From contig NZ_CP020105.1 of assembly GCF_002067135.1 (NCBI RefSeq), positions 5,530,001 through 5,594,000 of the forward strand: 64,000 bases of DNA, given 5' to 3'. The notes beneath the pieces are model-generated. The model ran no database searches, was not told the DNA's origin, and saw only the letters and a program-made list of their open reading frames with translations. Below, piece by piece: positions 42,584-53,113 of the stretch (positions are counted from its first letter, which is position 1; each line of letters begins with the position of its first letter). Made by a program: the position numbers and the translations under genes. The DNA comes from Spirosoma rigui (GTDB lineage Bacteria; Bacteroidota; Bacteroidia; Cytophagales; Spirosomataceae).

Positions 42584-43921
42584 ATGGCAACAGCGTTCAA
42601 CCGCCGTGATTTTATCCGTACAGCCTCCGTGGCCGGTACGAGTCTGGTGCTATCGCCTTCGCTATCGGCGGGCGGCTTCTACCGGGGCGCTCCCAACGAC
42701 AAAGTGGTTATAGCCGTCATGGGCACCAACAGCCGGGGCGCTTTTCTGACCAAAAATTTTGCGCAACTCGCCAATACGGAAATCGGTTACATCTGCGACG
42801 TCGACGAGCGGGTGTTGGCCAAAACCATTGCCAGCGTGGAAGCCCAGACGGGCAAAAAGCCACAGGGATTCACCGACATCCGGAAGCTGCTGGAAAAGAA
42901 AGACTTCGACGCGCTGGCCATTGCCGCACCCGACCATTGGCATGCCCCGGCAACCATCATGGGTTGCCAGGCGGGTAAGCACGTGTATGTCGAGAAACCG
43001 TGCAGCCACAATCCCCACGAGGGCGAAATGGCCGTTGAAGCCGCCCGTAAGTACAACCGACTGGTCCAGATGGGCAGCCAGCGCCGTTCCTTCAGCAATG
43101 TCAATGATCTGGTGGCACAGCTACGGTCGGGCGCTATCGGGCGGGTCTATTTTGCCCGGGGGTGGTATACCAACTGGCGGCAATCGATTGGCAAGGGAAA
43201 AGCGGTAGCCGTACCCAGCACGCTCAACTACGATCTGTGGCAGGGTCCGGCTCCCCGCCGACCCTACAAAGACAACGTTGTGCCCTATAACTGGCACTGG
43301 TTCTGGAACTGGGGTACCGGCGAAGCCCTCAACAACGGTACCCACGAGATCGACGTTATGCGCTGGGGACTGGACGTCGACTATCCCACCAAAGTGGTAT
43401 CGGCGGGCGGGCGGTTTGCGTTCCAGGACGACTGGGAAACGCCCGACACGCAGACCATTACGGCCAACTTTGCCAACAATACGGCCATGACCTGGGAAGG
43501 CCGCAGCTGCAACGGCTTCAAGTCGGAAGCGAGCGACCGGGGGGTTGTTTTCTACGGCGAAAAAGGGACGCTGGTCTATCCCGGTGCCAACAGCTACAGC
43601 ATCTACGACCAGAAGAACAAGCTGGTGAAAGAGGTGAAAGACGATACTCCCTACGATCCCACCAATACGGTAAGCCCGCTCGAAAAACTGGATGCCACGC
43701 ACCTGCAGAATTTCGTCAGCTCAATCCGGGGCGATACTAAACTGACGGGCGAAATCCTGAACGGGCATAAATCCACGCTGATTGCACAGTTGGGCAATAT
43801 CGCCTACCGCGTGGGGCGGACACTGAACTGCGATCCGCAGAACGGCCATATTCAGAACGACAAGGAGGCCATGCAGCTATGGGGTCGGGAATACGACAAA
43901 AGCTGGAACGTTCGCGTATAA
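42584..43921 (+). CDS. Gfo/Idh/MocA-family oxidoreductase, Tat-exported
   Basis: A 445-residue NAD(P)-dependent sugar oxidoreductase. The N-terminus FNRRDFIRTASVAGTSLVL is a Tat signal. The Rossmann segment is VVIAVMGTNSRGAFL, with DHWHAPATI and the catalytic lysine K138 in VYVEKPCSHNP. TGEALNNGTHEIDVMRWGLD is the second catalytic block. Exported members bring their cofactor bound and act on sugars in the periplasm (as glucose-fructose oxidoreductase does). The ATG at 42584 starts the Tat signal; the longer frame from 42437 lies in intergenic DNA. Confidence 0.92.
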   Translation: MATAFNRRDFIRTASVAGTSLVLSPSLSAGGFYRGAPNDKVVIAVMGTNSRGAFLTKNFAQLANTEIGYICDVDERVLAKTIASVEAQTGKKPQGFTDIRKLLEKKDFDALAIAAPDHWHAPATIMGCQAGKHVYVEKPCSHNPHEGEMAVEAARKYNRLVQMGSQRRSFSNVNDLVAQLRSGAIGRVYFARGWYTNWRQSIGKGKAVAVPSTLNYDLWQGPAPRRPYKDNVVPYNWHWFWNWGTGEALNNGTHEIDVMRWGLDVDYPTKVVSAGGRFAFQDDWETPDTQTITANFANNTAMTWEGRSCNGFKSEASDRGVVFYGEKGTLVYPGANSYSIYDQKNKLVKEVKDDTPYDPTNTVSPLEKLDATHLQNFVSSIRGDTKLTGEILNGHKSTLIAQLGNIAYRVGRTLNCDPQNGHIQNDKEAMQLWGREYDKSWNVRV

Positions 43922-43934
43922 TTGTACTGAGTGG

Positions 43935-43968
43935 GTGTGGCGCCGGGTTCTCAGACCCGGCGCCACAC
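43935..43968. terminator. Bidirectional terminator after the Gfo/Idh/MocA gene
   Basis: Perfect 14-base G/C-rich arms (43935-43948 and 43955-43968) with the loop TCTCAG sit between convergent genes. There is little T-run. Confidence 0.75.
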
Positions 43969-44000
43969 TACCTGCTCTGCAACGTTTGATAACGGCAGCA

Positions 44001-45515
44001 CTAAAGAGCCGGTCGCTTGTCAAACCAGGGCTGTGCCTGTTCCAGCTGACCCGCCAGCCGAAATAATGTGGCGTCGTCGCCTAGTTTGGCCGCAAACATG
44101 ACACCAATGGGTAACCTGTCGGCCGACCCATGCAGCGGTACCGACATCGACGGCTGGCCCGTCATGTTGGTGATGACGGTATACGATATGTAGTTAAGCG
44201 ACTTCTCGGCCAGTTCATCGACCATTCTGGAGCCTTTCAGGTACTTCAGTCCGCTCACGGCATCGGCCAGTTTAAGCATTCGTTCTTCCGCTGCTGTGTT
44301 CTGGAATGTACCGATGGCAATGGGCGAACGGGGCAGCGTGGGCGTCAGGAAAACGTCGTAGGTTTCGTGGAGTTGCCCCATGCTACGGTTCAGCGCGTTC
44401 CAGCGTCGCTTCTGGTACGTAACATCACCCGCCGAGTAGCCCGCAGCCATGCGGCTCAGCGCCCAGGTGTTCAGTTCCACATCGTCCCGCCGGAGGGGCC
44501 GCCCCAGGTAGTTGGCCAGTTCCCGCAGGGTAGCTGCCGTTTCGCTCAGCACGTTCAGAAAAAAAGCCTGGGTGACAATGGTTTTCTCGTAAGGCAGCGG
44601 CACCTCCTCCACCGTATGACCCAGCGTTTCGAGCAACCGTACCGTATCCCGAACCGCCTTCACGCAGACCGGGTCGGTAGGTTGCCCCTGCATCAGGGCC
44701 TGGGTCGAAAAAGCAACCCGCAGGCGTCCCGGCTCCCGACCAACTTCCTCCGCAAAGGGTCGTTCGGGTGGGGCGATACCGTAGGGGTCACCCGCCAGCG
44801 GTCCCGACACAACATCGAGCAGCCCGGCGCTGTCGCGTACGGAACGCGTGACGGCATGGCTGACAACCGCCCCGCCCCACATTTCGCTGTAGCCCGGCCC
44901 CAGCGTGACCCGCCCGCGCGACGGTTTGAACCCGAACAGGCCGCAGCAGGATGCAGGAATACGAATGGAACCGCCCCCGTCCGAAGCGGTAGCTGCCGGA
45001 ACAATACCCGAAGCAACGGCCACCGCCGATCCCCCACTCGACCCACCCGGCGAATAGGCTGGATTCCACGGGTTCCGGGCGGGACCGTACAGCGTCGATT
45101 CCGTGTAGGGCGTGAGGCCAAATTCGGGCGTATTCGTTTTGCCAAATAAAACAAGCCCTGCGGCTTTCAGTCGCTTCACCACTTCACTGTCGACCGACGA
45201 TACGTAGTTTTGGTACCCCCGGCAACCCGATTTGAGGGGCGTTCCGGCCCACTCCAGTTCCAGATCCTTCAGCAGAAACGGTACGCCCCGGAAAGGCCCC
45301 GCAGCTGGCAACTGCGTTGCCATGGCGCGTCCCTTGTCATATAGGGGCGTGACAATAGCGTTCAGCGCGGGGTTCACCGCTTCGGCGCGGGCGATGGCCG
45401 TTTCGAGGAGTTCGGCCGGGGATACCTGCCCCGTCCGAACAAGGCTGGCCAGGGACGTAGCATCGTGCCCGACGTAGTCGTCGAATGACAGAGTGGGTGT
45501 GGTGGAAACAGGCAT
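44001..45515 (-). CDS. Amidase signature family enzyme
   Basis: A 504-residue amidohydrolase with the Ser-cisSer-Lys triad: K83 in FLLKDLE, S159 in [11 protein letters not shown] and the nucleophile S183 in [11 protein letters not shown]. There is no signal peptide, so it should act in the cytoplasm. The partner subunits of GatCAB are missing and its C-terminus differs, so it is not GatA. It follows the propeller gene at 45563 by 47 bases on the same strand, so it is probably the last gene of that transcript. The acyl-amide substrate is unknown. Confidence 0.9.
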   Translation of the reverse strand: MPVSTTPTLSFDDYVGHDATSLASLVRTGQVSPAELLETAIARAEAVNPALNAIVTPLYDKGRAMATQLPAAGPFRGVPFLLKDLELEWAGTPLKSGCRGYQNYVSSVDSEVVKRLKAAGLVLFGKTNTPEFGLTPYTESTLYGPARNPWNPAYSPGGSSGGSAVAVASGIVPAATASDGGGSIRIPASCCGLFGFKPSRGRVTLGPGYSEMWGGAVVSHAVTRSVRDSAGLLDVVSGPLAGDPYGIAPPERPFAEEVGREPGRLRVAFSTQALMQGQPTDPVCVKAVRDTVRLLETLGHTVEEVPLPYEKTIVTQAFFLNVLSETAATLRELANYLGRPLRRDDVELNTWALSRMAAGYSAGDVTYQKRRWNALNRSMGQLHETYDVFLTPTLPRSPIAIGTFQNTAAEERMLKLADAVSGLKYLKGSRMVDELAEKSLNYISYTVITNMTGQPSMSVPLHGSADRLPIGVMFAAKLGDDATLFRLAGQLEQAQPWFDKRPAL

Positions 45516-45562
45516 AGGGATAGACAGGGTTTCGTTTGCCCGTCAATGTAATGCAAAACGCC

Positions 45563-48562
45563 TTACCGTAGGCTGTTCTTCCAGGCGCTGTACTCACTTG
45601 CAACCTTTTTCAGCGTAGCCTGGGCATCGGTTACGGCCGCTATGGCCTGGGTAGTCGGCGGCATGTCGGCATCCTGCAGTATCCCGAAAACGGTGCTGAA
45701 TGCTCGATTCAACCCGGTCAGGCCCACGTCCAGCCGCTCGGCGGCCTTTTTCTGCTCCTCGGTTTTCATGCGCGCCTGTAATGCCTTCACTTCCTCCTGC
45801 CACGCCAGCACCTGCTTCCGGCCCTCGTAGGCAATCACCGACAAGTCATGCTGCTGCTTCAGCGCTACGGATGTCGTTTTCACCCGTGGGTCCATCGTGA
45901 TCACGAGCGGCTGGCTGTAGACTTTTCCGTCGACGGTGAGCGTTGCGGTATACATCCCGGGCATCACCCAGGGCGATGTAAATTCGGGGGCCGTCTGACC
46001 ATAGGTGGCAGCAATGGGATACGAAGGCGGCAGGGCCAGCGGGCTGTAATGCATATCCCACGTGAACCGGTGTGCTCCGGCCGCGCCCGACAGTATCTGT
46101 TGCGGCCGAATCCAGTAGGCCGGTAAGTTCACATCCGGAACCGTATAGGGTTTATCGTCGCTCCGGAACTGATGAACCCGTTTGCCAGCCGCGTCGGTAA
46201 TGGTGAGCGTGACAACCTGACGGGCGTTTGTGCTCAGGTAGTAGTTGATCACGGCCCCGTCGGGTGGATTCTGACCGGCGGGTTCTTCCTGTGGCAGCGG
46301 GGTATCGGGGTTCATGTTCCACCGAACACGGTAGGCCCGCCGGGGTTTGTACAGAATCGTCCCGGCTGTTGCCAGATCGGTGGTCAGCTGGCGCAGGGGC
46401 GTGAGATCGTCCAGTATCCAGAACGACCGCCCATGGGTGCCCACTACCAGATCGTCGTCTTTGATCACCAGATCCCGAATCGACGTAGCGGGCATGTTCA
46501 ACCGCAGTGACTGCCAGTGGTCGCCATCATCGAACGACACGAACACGGCCGTTTCCGACCCGGCATACAGCAGCCCTTTCCGGACCGGATCTTCGCGAAC
46601 GGCATTGATGGGGTCATTGGGCAAACCCGTAACAATCTCTTTCCAGCTCCTGCCGCCGTCGTGCGTGCGGTAGATGTGCGGACGCAGATCGTCGCACCGG
46701 ATGCGGTTTACGGCGGCATAGGCGGTGTTATCGTCGGAGTGACCGGCGTCGATGAGCGACACTTTGCTCCAGGAGCCAACGCCCGATGGGGTAACGTTCT
46801 GCCAGGTTTTGCCGCCGTCGCGGGTAATGTGGATCAGACCATCGTCGGTACCAGCCCAGATCGTATTGACCGACTTATGCGAAGGGGCTATGGTATAGAT
46901 AACGCCCCGGGCGGGCATGGTTTTCATGGCGTCGGTCCGGTACACACCCACGCTTTCCGGAATATCGGGGTACGACGGGCGCGTCAGGTCGGGGCTGATT
47001 ACCTGCCAGGAATTACCCCCATCGCGGGTTTTAAAGAGGACGTTTCCGGCGAAGTACAGCGTTTGGGGATCGATAGGCGAAAACAGCACCGGGGCTGTCC
47101 GGACAAAGCGGTACTTACCACTGCGCACGGCTTCGGGCGCGATATTCTGCACCTGTCCGGTTCGCTTGTCGAACTTCGTAACCTTACCGCCGTAGATGAT
47201 ATTCGGGTCGAGCGGGTCGGCCGCTACGTAGCCATATTCTTCCACACCCACCGGATGCCACTCCCGAAACGTCACCTGGCCGTCGTTGCCCCGGCTCGCA
47301 ATACCGACCGAACCACTCTCCTGCTGACCGCCCAGTACGTTATACGGAAAACTGTTGTCTGTACTGACGTGGTAGAATTGCGCCGTTGGCTGATTATACC
47401 ACGAACTGAATGTCTGCCCACCGTTTACGGTGATGATCGCGCCCTGATCGCCCGCCAGAATCATCGTGTTGGGATCGGTGGGGTTGATCCAGAGCCGGTG
47501 GTAATCGTCGCCACCGGGGGCGCCCCGAAAATCCTTCCAGCTTTTGCCGCCATCGTCCGATTTCCAGGCCGATACGTCGGCAATGAACACCACGTCCGGA
47601 TTGGTGGGGTGCACTTTCACCTCGGCAAAATCACTACCCCGCCCCCACAGCCGCCCATCGCTATTGATACGGCTCCACGACTGGCCGGCGTTATCGGATC
47701 GGTAAACGCCACCCAGTTCGGGCGCGTCGACGGTAGCGTAGAGCCGGTTGGGCTCGCTGGGGGCAATGCAGAAGCCGATCCGTCCCAGGCCCTGCTCAAC
47801 GGTGGGCAGGCCGGCCGTCAGTTTTTGCCAGCTGGTTCCCCCATCGGTCGATTTATACAGGCCACTTTCGGGGCCCTGCCACTGGCCGTTTTCCCACGGT
47901 CCCTGCCGCGCGGCCCACAGGTCAGCATAGACAATGTCTGGATTCTTCGGGTCGATGGTTACCTGAACGGCACCCGTATTTTCGTCTTTATACAACACCC
48001 GATCCCAGGTCTTTCCGCCATTGGTCGTGCGGTACACGCCCCGCTCGGTATTGGGGCCGTAGGGGTGACCAAGTACGGCGGCAAACACCCGATTTTCGTT
48101 GGTCGGGTCAACGCTGATGCCGCCAATCTGCTGCGCATCGCTCAGGCCGAGGAACGTCCACGTTTTGCCTGCGTCGGTCGATTTGTACATGCCCGTTCCC
48201 ACCGACAGATCGGGGCGCTGCAAGCCTTCGCCACTGGCTACGTAAATAACATTGGGGTTGGAGGGTGCTACGGCCACGTCGCCGATAGAACCCGTTGGCT
48301 GGTCGTCAAAGATGGGCAGCCAGGTGCGGCCGTAGTCGGTCGTTTTCCAGACACCCCCGTTGTTGACACCCATGTAAAATACGTTGGGCTGCTGGGGAAC
48401 GCCCACCGCACCCACCGTCCGGCCACCCCGGTGCGGGCCAATCATCCGCCAGTTCATGGCATTGAACAATTTTGGCGGGAAAGGCTGCGCCTGAAGGGGG
48501 GCCAGCGGAGTAGCCAGGGTCAGCAGGCACAGCTGCCACTGGACAAGGGTGCGGAAGTTCAT
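45563..48562 (-). CDS. Secreted sortilin-like beta-propeller, paralogue 1
   Basis: A 999-residue exported protein. The signal is at residues 1-26 (ending PLQAQ), followed by MNWRMIGPHRGGR, the block shared by all three paralogues. Eleven Asp-box (BNR-type S/T-x-D-x-G-x-x-W) motifs follow in order, from KTTDYGRTW near residue 73 to SFDDGDHW near 690. This is the repeat pattern of VPS10/sortilin ten-blade propellers. A beta-sandwich similar to a FlgD-like domain (about 800-890) and a helical tail complete it. Sialidase catalytic residues are not evident, so a glycosidase role is unsupported. Confidence 0.85.
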   Translation of the reverse strand: MNFRTLVQWQLCLLTLATPLAPLQAQPFPPKLFNAMNWRMIGPHRGGRTVGAVGVPQQPNVFYMGVNNGGVWKTTDYGRTWLPIFDDQPTGSIGDVAVAPSNPNVIYVASGEGLQRPDLSVGTGMYKSTDAGKTWTFLGLSDAQQIGGISVDPTNENRVFAAVLGHPYGPNTERGVYRTTNGGKTWDRVLYKDENTGAVQVTIDPKNPDIVYADLWAARQGPWENGQWQGPESGLYKSTDGGTSWQKLTAGLPTVEQGLGRIGFCIAPSEPNRLYATVDAPELGGVYRSDNAGQSWSRINSDGRLWGRGSDFAEVKVHPTNPDVVFIADVSAWKSDDGGKSWKDFRGAPGGDDYHRLWINPTDPNTMILAGDQGAIITVNGGQTFSSWYNQPTAQFYHVSTDNSFPYNVLGGQQESGSVGIASRGNDGQVTFREWHPVGVEEYGYVAADPLDPNIIYGGKVTKFDKRTGQVQNIAPEAVRSGKYRFVRTAPVLFSPIDPQTLYFAGNVLFKTRDGGNSWQVISPDLTRPSYPDIPESVGVYRTDAMKTMPARGVIYTIAPSHKSVNTIWAGTDDGLIHITRDGGKTWQNVTPSGVGSWSKVSLIDAGHSDDNTAYAAVNRIRCDDLRPHIYRTHDGGRSWKEIVTGLPNDPINAVREDPVRKGLLYAGSETAVFVSFDDGDHWQSLRLNMPATSIRDLVIKDDDLVVGTHGRSFWILDDLTPLRQLTTDLATAGTILYKPRRAYRVRWNMNPDTPLPQEEPAGQNPPDGAVINYYLSTNARQVVTLTITDAAGKRVHQFRSDDKPYTVPDVNLPAYWIRPQQILSGAAGAHRFTWDMHYSPLALPPSYPIAATYGQTAPEFTSPWVMPGMYTATLTVDGKVYSQPLVITMDPRVKTTSVALKQQHDLSVIAYEGRKQVLAWQEEVKALQARMKTEEQKKAAERLDVGLTGLNRAFSTVFGILQDADMPPTTQAIAAVTDAQATLKKVASEYSAWKNSLR

Positions 48563-48682
48563 GGGGATCGTGTGAACGTCGTAGGTCAGTGAACGGGTAC
48601 GTAGTCAGCGGAGGACCTGCCTGGGAACTGGCGAAAGTATCACCGTATCCCCGCCACTGACTCACGGCCTTACCAACTTTAT

Positions 48683-49738
48683 TTACTTTTTCAGGTACCA
48701 GAGAAACAGCCCCGTAACGGTCACTACGGCCGTTGCCAGCGCCAGCAGGATATAGATCACCTGCGTTACCCAGCCCCCGTAGCGGCCGAAGTGCAGCTCC
48801 TCGAAAATGTGTTCGGCAATGTATTCCAGACCGGCGTCCTTGGCGTCCATCCCGCTGATGTAGTGCCCATTCCGCGCATCGATCGTGGCCGATACGTTGA
48901 ACTTGCCCAGCAGCCGGATACTACCCGGCAGGTTGCCCCGAATTACGAGCGTACTGTCGCCCGGCTTCGGAAAATCAATCCGTTGCGGCTGGAAGTCAGC
49001 GATGGTCGTTTTCGCAACGGCCAGCGCCGAGTCGACCGGGATGGCCGTCAGGGCAATGGACTCCACGCGGGGTTGGCCAGACGCTTCGCCCCCGAAGCTC
49101 CGCTCGATCTGCTCCCAGTGGAAGAAAATACCCGTAGCACTCATCAGGAGCATGAACAGCAGCGCCACCACGCCCAGCCATTTGTGAATGTCGGCATAGA
49201 CGATGCGCGGTGACTTGTTCCAGCGCACGCCAATGTTGAATACGCTCAGCAGCGACCGGCGGTAGTACCAGGTCCCGGTCAGCACCGACCCGAGCAGGCA
49301 GATACCCGCCAGGCCCATAATAAAGCCCCCGACGGGTTCCAGCAGCAGGTTCTCGTGGAGTTCCCGCGCCCGCCGGATCAGGGTGGTGTCGGCATTGCGG
49401 GCGGCAATGATGGTACCGGTATACGGGTTCATGGTCACCCACAGCCGTAGGCCACTGGCCATCAAATCGACCCGCACGGGTTCTCTGGGATCACGATCCG
49501 AGAACTGCAGGCTGCGTACCTGCGCCGTTGGGTAGTAGCGATGGATGGTTGCCATAAGCTGGTTATACGGCTGGCGCTGTCCCGTGGGGTCAACCTGCGT
49601 CAGGTTTGGATTCAGCAACGCATCGACCTGTTTTTCTACGACCAGAATAGATCCCGTGACGGTAAGGATCAGGATAAAAAGACCGCCAACGAGTCCGAGA
49701 ATTCGGTGATAGCGGTAAATGGCTTTATCAGAAAGCAT
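48683..49738 (-). CDS. PepSY-associated TM protein (FoxB/PiuB-like)
   Basis: A 351-residue inner-membrane protein with four membrane helices: residues 15-35 (ILGLVGGLFILILTVTGSIL), 136-158, 185-205 and 325-348. Two periplasmic PepSY-like segments lie between them. Histidines at helix ends (YRYHRILG, RELHENLL, DIHKWLG, ELHFGRYGG) are candidates for binding two hemes, as in the FoxB-type siderophore or heme reductases. It sits between two propeller genes in a TonB-receptor locus, fitting a role in releasing iron after uptake. The propeller gene upstream is separated by a hairpin. Confidence 0.88.
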   Translation of the reverse strand: MLSDKAIYRYHRILGLVGGLFILILTVTGSILVVEKQVDALLNPNLTQVDPTGQRQPYNQLMATIHRYYPTAQVRSLQFSDRDPREPVRVDLMASGLRLWVTMNPYTGTIIAARNADTTLIRRARELHENLLLEPVGGFIMGLAGICLLGSVLTGTWYYRRSLLSVFNIGVRWNKSPRIVYADIHKWLGVVALLFMLLMSATGIFFHWEQIERSFGGEASGQPRVESIALTAIPVDSALAVAKTTIADFQPQRIDFPKPGDSTLVIRGNLPGSIRLLGKFNVSATIDARNGHYISGMDAKDAGLEYIAEHIFEELHFGRYGGWVTQVIYILLALATAVVTVTGLFLWYLKK

Positions 49739-49752
49739 AGGTGTTCGTTAGC

Positions 49753-49786
49753 AAGGCCGCCCATCGATGCGTCGACGGGCGGCCTT
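49753..49786. terminator. Hairpin between propeller 2 and the PepSY gene
   Basis: AAGGCCGCCC (49753-49762) pairs with GGGCGGCCTT (49777-49786), loop 14 bases, directly after the propeller 2 stop. There is little T-run, so read-through into the PepSY gene is possible. Confidence 0.6.
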
Positions 49787-49791
49787 ACACG

Positions 49792-52700
49792 TTAATTCAG
49801 AATAATAGCGGGTACGTTCTGCTCGGCGACCATTTTATTGAAGCCCGGCACCTGCGTGTTCACAACTTCTTTCAGCTTGCTCAGCGCCGTATCGATCTGC
49901 TTGGCCAGGTCGTCGTAGGCCGTATATGATGATTTGGTTGGCTTGGTGTCGGCCGAGGAAACGACCGAAGCGACGCCCGCCATTTTATCGTTCAGGCGAA
50001 TGGGATAGGCCAGCGCGTCCTGTGGTGCTTTCGACTTGGGCTGCATCAGCGTCGACTCGATCTTGTCCAGCTCGTCGAGCATGGGCTTGGCCGCGTTCTT
50101 GAACTTCTCGGCCACCTTCGGATCTTTAACGCTGTTGGTGTATCCGTTGATCTGGGTCCGTACCTGCCGCAGCTGGTTGATGGCTTTGTGGGTTTCTGAG
50201 AGCTTTCCGTTGATCTTCTGCATCAGGTCGAACTGCGCCTGGTACTCGGCCGCCGTGATGGCCAGCCGCGGATCTTTCCGGATCTCGATGGGTTGCTCCG
50301 CAATGAGCGAGTCGCCCAGTAGCATCCGTACCTTATACATGCCCGGTATTACTTTCGCCCCCGTACCGCGGCCCGTCCACATGACGTTGGTGCCTTCTAC
50401 GGCCGTCGCATCCGGGTACCGCATGTCCCAGACGAAGACATTCATGCCGGGCTGCGCCGGTATGGAGCCGGGGCGCGGGGCGGTTTCGTCCTGATAAAAT
50501 TCCTTCGCCACTTTGAGCGGCTGCCCTTTTTTGTCTTTCGTGCTGGAATACGTACTGATCGTATCGCCCGTTGCCGTCATGTACAGCAGCTTCAGTTCTT
50601 TGGCTGGCTTATTTTTCAGGTAGTAGCGCGTGATGACACCGTTCTGGGCGTTTTCCCCTTCGTCCGTTGGTGCGCCACGTCCCCGGCGCGGGTTGCCGGC
50701 ACCGCCTTCCATCCGGTAGGCATGGCGTGGTTTGTAGAGGTGCATGGCCGCCACCGACTTACCCCCCTGTTTCATATCCATCAGTTCGTGGAGCGGGGTA
50801 ACATCATCCATGATCCAGAACGACAGGCCGTGGGTAGCAATGACCAGGTCTTTCTCGCGCTTGTGAATCTGCAGGTCGCGAACGGGCGTAACCGGCAGGT
50901 TCATGTTCAGTTTCTGCCACGAGCCGCCATCATTGAACGATACATATACGCCACGCTCGGTACCGGCATAGAGCAGGCCCGGCTTGTTGGGGTCCTCGCG
51001 CACAACATGGCAGTGCTCATCGGCCGGGATACCGGCGGTGATACTTGTCCAGGTTTTACCGTAATCCGTGGTCTTGAACAGGTACGGTTTCCGGTCGCCC
51101 GACATGTACCGTTTGGCTGCCAGATACGCCTTTCCGGCCGTATGGTCGGACGGATGCACGATGCTCATGATCGCCATGTCGGGCAGCATCGACGCGGGTG
51201 GCGTGATGTTCTGCCAGGTTTTACCCCCGTCGCGGCTGATGTGCATAACGCCATCGTCGGAGCCGGTCCAGAACACGTTTTTCTCGGTAGGCGACTCAGC
51301 GAATGTAAAGATCGTTGGGAAGGTTTCGGCCCCGGTGTTGTCTTTGGTGATCATACCGCCTACGTCACCCTGCGTTTTCGGATCGTTCCGGGTCAGGTCG
51401 GGACTGATATCTTCCCACGAGTGGCCGTAGTCCGTGCTGCGGTGCAGGTACTGTGAGGTAATGTAGAGGGTTTTGTTGTCGTGCGGGGAGAAAACAATAG
51501 GGTACGTCCACTGAAAGCGGTACTTCCGCGCCGACGAGGGGGCACCCATGAAGTACTCGGGATAGACGTTGATGCGCTGGTTCTGGTCGGTGGCTTTGTC
51601 GTAGCGGGTAATCAGACCGTCATAGCTGCCGCCGAAGGTTACGTTCGGGTTGTTGGGGTCGGGCGTGATGTAGCCCGATTCGCCACCCGCCACGGAATAC
51701 CACGCTCCTTTGCCAATCGAGTATTCAGTGGTGCGGCTGGCTATCCGGATGGACGAGTTATCCTGCTGGGCGCCGTATAGGTTATACGGAAAATCGTTAT
51801 CGACGGCTACGTGGTAGAACTGTGCGGTTGGAATGTCGACGTCCGAGAACGTAGCGCCCCCATTGTAGGTGATCTCGGCTCCGCCGTCGTCGGCGATGAT
51901 GAAGTTCTGCGGGTTTTTGGGGTTCCACCAGATGTCGTGCGTGTCGCCGTGGTGTACTTCAATGGTTTTGAATGTCTTGCCGCCGTCGTACGATTTCATC
52001 GCGTTTACGTTCAGCACGATCAGGCCGTTCTCGTCCATCGGGTCGGCCGCCAGCATCATATAGTACCAGGGGCGCTGCCAGAGGTTTTTGTCTTCGTTGA
52101 TGAGCTGCCACGATTCGCCGGCATCGTCAGAGCGGTACAGGCCACCTTTGGCATTCTCGACCATGGCATAGAGCCGGTTGGAGTTAGCGGGCGATACGGT
52201 AATACCGATCTTACCCAGCATTCCTTTGGGCATCCCGGGTTTGGTGCTCAGGTTCGTCCAGGTGTCGCCCCCGTCGGTCGATTTGAACAGGCCACAGCCG
52301 GGGCCACCACTGCTCATGGTGTAGCTGTTGCGGTAGGCCTGCCACATCGATGCATAGACGATCGACGGGTTGTTGGGATCGAGCTTCACGACAACAGCAC
52401 CGGTACTGTCGTTTTTTGTCAGGATGGGCTTCCAGGTCTTGCCGCCATCGGTGGTGCGGAACACGCCCCGTTCCTTGTTTGGCGCGAAAGGATTTCCCAG
52501 CGCGGCAACGTAGGCCACATCCGGGTTGGTAGGGTGGACTTCGATACTACTCACGGCATCGGCCAGTTTCAGCCCGACATGTTTCCAGGTGTTGCCCGCA
52601 TCGGTCGATTTATAGATACCGTCGCCGTTGGCGATGTTACTGCGAATATCGGCCTCGCCCATCCCCACGTAGATGATATTGGGATCGGAAGGAGCTACTG

Positions 52701-53028
52701 TAATCGCCCCAACCGAACTGGACTTGAACGTACTGTCGGAGATCATGACCCAGTTGGCGCCCCCGTCGGTGGTTTTCCAGACGCCACCGCCCGTGGCTCC
52801 GAAATAATACGTCAGCGGCTGACTGGCGTGTCCGGCAGCCGCCAGCGACCGGCCGCCCCGGAACGGACCGATATTACGCCAGCGCAGGGCATTAAAGAGA
52901 CTGTCGGACGTTTGGTTCAGGCTGGTTTTCGCTACGGGTTTGGCTTTCCGCTGCGCCAGGGAAGCTTTCGGCAGCATCCCGGTCATCAGCAGTACACCGA
53001 TACAAACGGTAAATTTTCTGTACTTCAT
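49792..53028 (-). CDS. Secreted sortilin-like beta-propeller, paralogue 2
   Basis: A 1078-residue exported protein, the longest of the three paralogues. A signal is at residues 1-25 (ending ASLAQ). LRWRNIGPFRGGR follows, then eleven Asp boxes in the same order as its paralogues (KTTDGGANW first, SFNDGGSWQKL last). The C-terminal half has the FlgD-like sandwich (MNVFVWDMRYPDATAVEG, then KVIPGMYKVRMLLGD) and a helical tail (AAEYQAQFDLMQKINGKLSETHKAINQL). It is 85 bases after the heme-type TonB receptor, so likely its operon partner. Function unknown. Confidence 0.86.
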   Translation of the reverse strand: MKYRKFTVCIGVLLMTGMLPKASLAQRKAKPVAKTSLNQTSDSLFNALRWRNIGPFRGGRSLAAAGHASQPLTYYFGATGGGVWKTTDGGANWVMISDSTFKSSSVGAITVAPSDPNIIYVGMGEADIRSNIANGDGIYKSTDAGNTWKHVGLKLADAVSSIEVHPTNPDVAYVAALGNPFAPNKERGVFRTTDGGKTWKPILTKNDSTGAVVVKLDPNNPSIVYASMWQAYRNSYTMSSGGPGCGLFKSTDGGDTWTNLSTKPGMPKGMLGKIGITVSPANSNRLYAMVENAKGGLYRSDDAGESWQLINEDKNLWQRPWYYMMLAADPMDENGLIVLNVNAMKSYDGGKTFKTIEVHHGDTHDIWWNPKNPQNFIIADDGGAEITYNGGATFSDVDIPTAQFYHVAVDNDFPYNLYGAQQDNSSIRIASRTTEYSIGKGAWYSVAGGESGYITPDPNNPNVTFGGSYDGLITRYDKATDQNQRINVYPEYFMGAPSSARKYRFQWTYPIVFSPHDNKTLYITSQYLHRSTDYGHSWEDISPDLTRNDPKTQGDVGGMITKDNTGAETFPTIFTFAESPTEKNVFWTGSDDGVMHISRDGGKTWQNITPPASMLPDMAIMSIVHPSDHTAGKAYLAAKRYMSGDRKPYLFKTTDYGKTWTSITAGIPADEHCHVVREDPNKPGLLYAGTERGVYVSFNDGGSWQKLNMNLPVTPVRDLQIHKREKDLVIATHGLSFWIMDDVTPLHELMDMKQGGKSVAAMHLYKPRHAYRMEGGAGNPRRGRGAPTDEGENAQNGVITRYYLKNKPAKELKLLYMTATGDTISTYSSTKDKKGQPLKVAKEFYQDETAPRPGSIPAQPGMNVFVWDMRYPDATAVEGTNVMWTGRGTGAKVIPGMYKVRMLLGDSLIAEQPIEIRKDPRLAITAAEYQAQFDLMQKINGKLSETHKAINQLRQVRTQINGYTNSVKDPKVAEKFKNAAKPMLDELDKIESTLMQPKSKAPQDALAYPIRLNDKMAGVASVVSSADTKPTKSSYTAYDDLAKQIDTALSKLKEVVNTQVPGFNKMVAEQNVPAIILN

Positions 53029-53113
53029 GAAAAATAGTCTGTTAGTTTAGATTCGTGCAAAGTACTACGTGCAGGTGAAGAACCCATCACCTGATGGTCA
53101 GGCCACTGCGCAT

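Noticed and set aside
46517-48592. 691-residue open frame antisense to propeller 1
   Set aside because: It lies wholly opposite a gene with clear Asp-box repeats and signal peptide. Its sequence is low-complexity His/Arg/Gly/Val as expected from reading G/C-rich codons in reverse.
51811-53037. 408-residue open frame antisense to propeller 2
   Set aside because: Shadow of the repeat-rich propeller gene; similar shadows occur over the other two copies.
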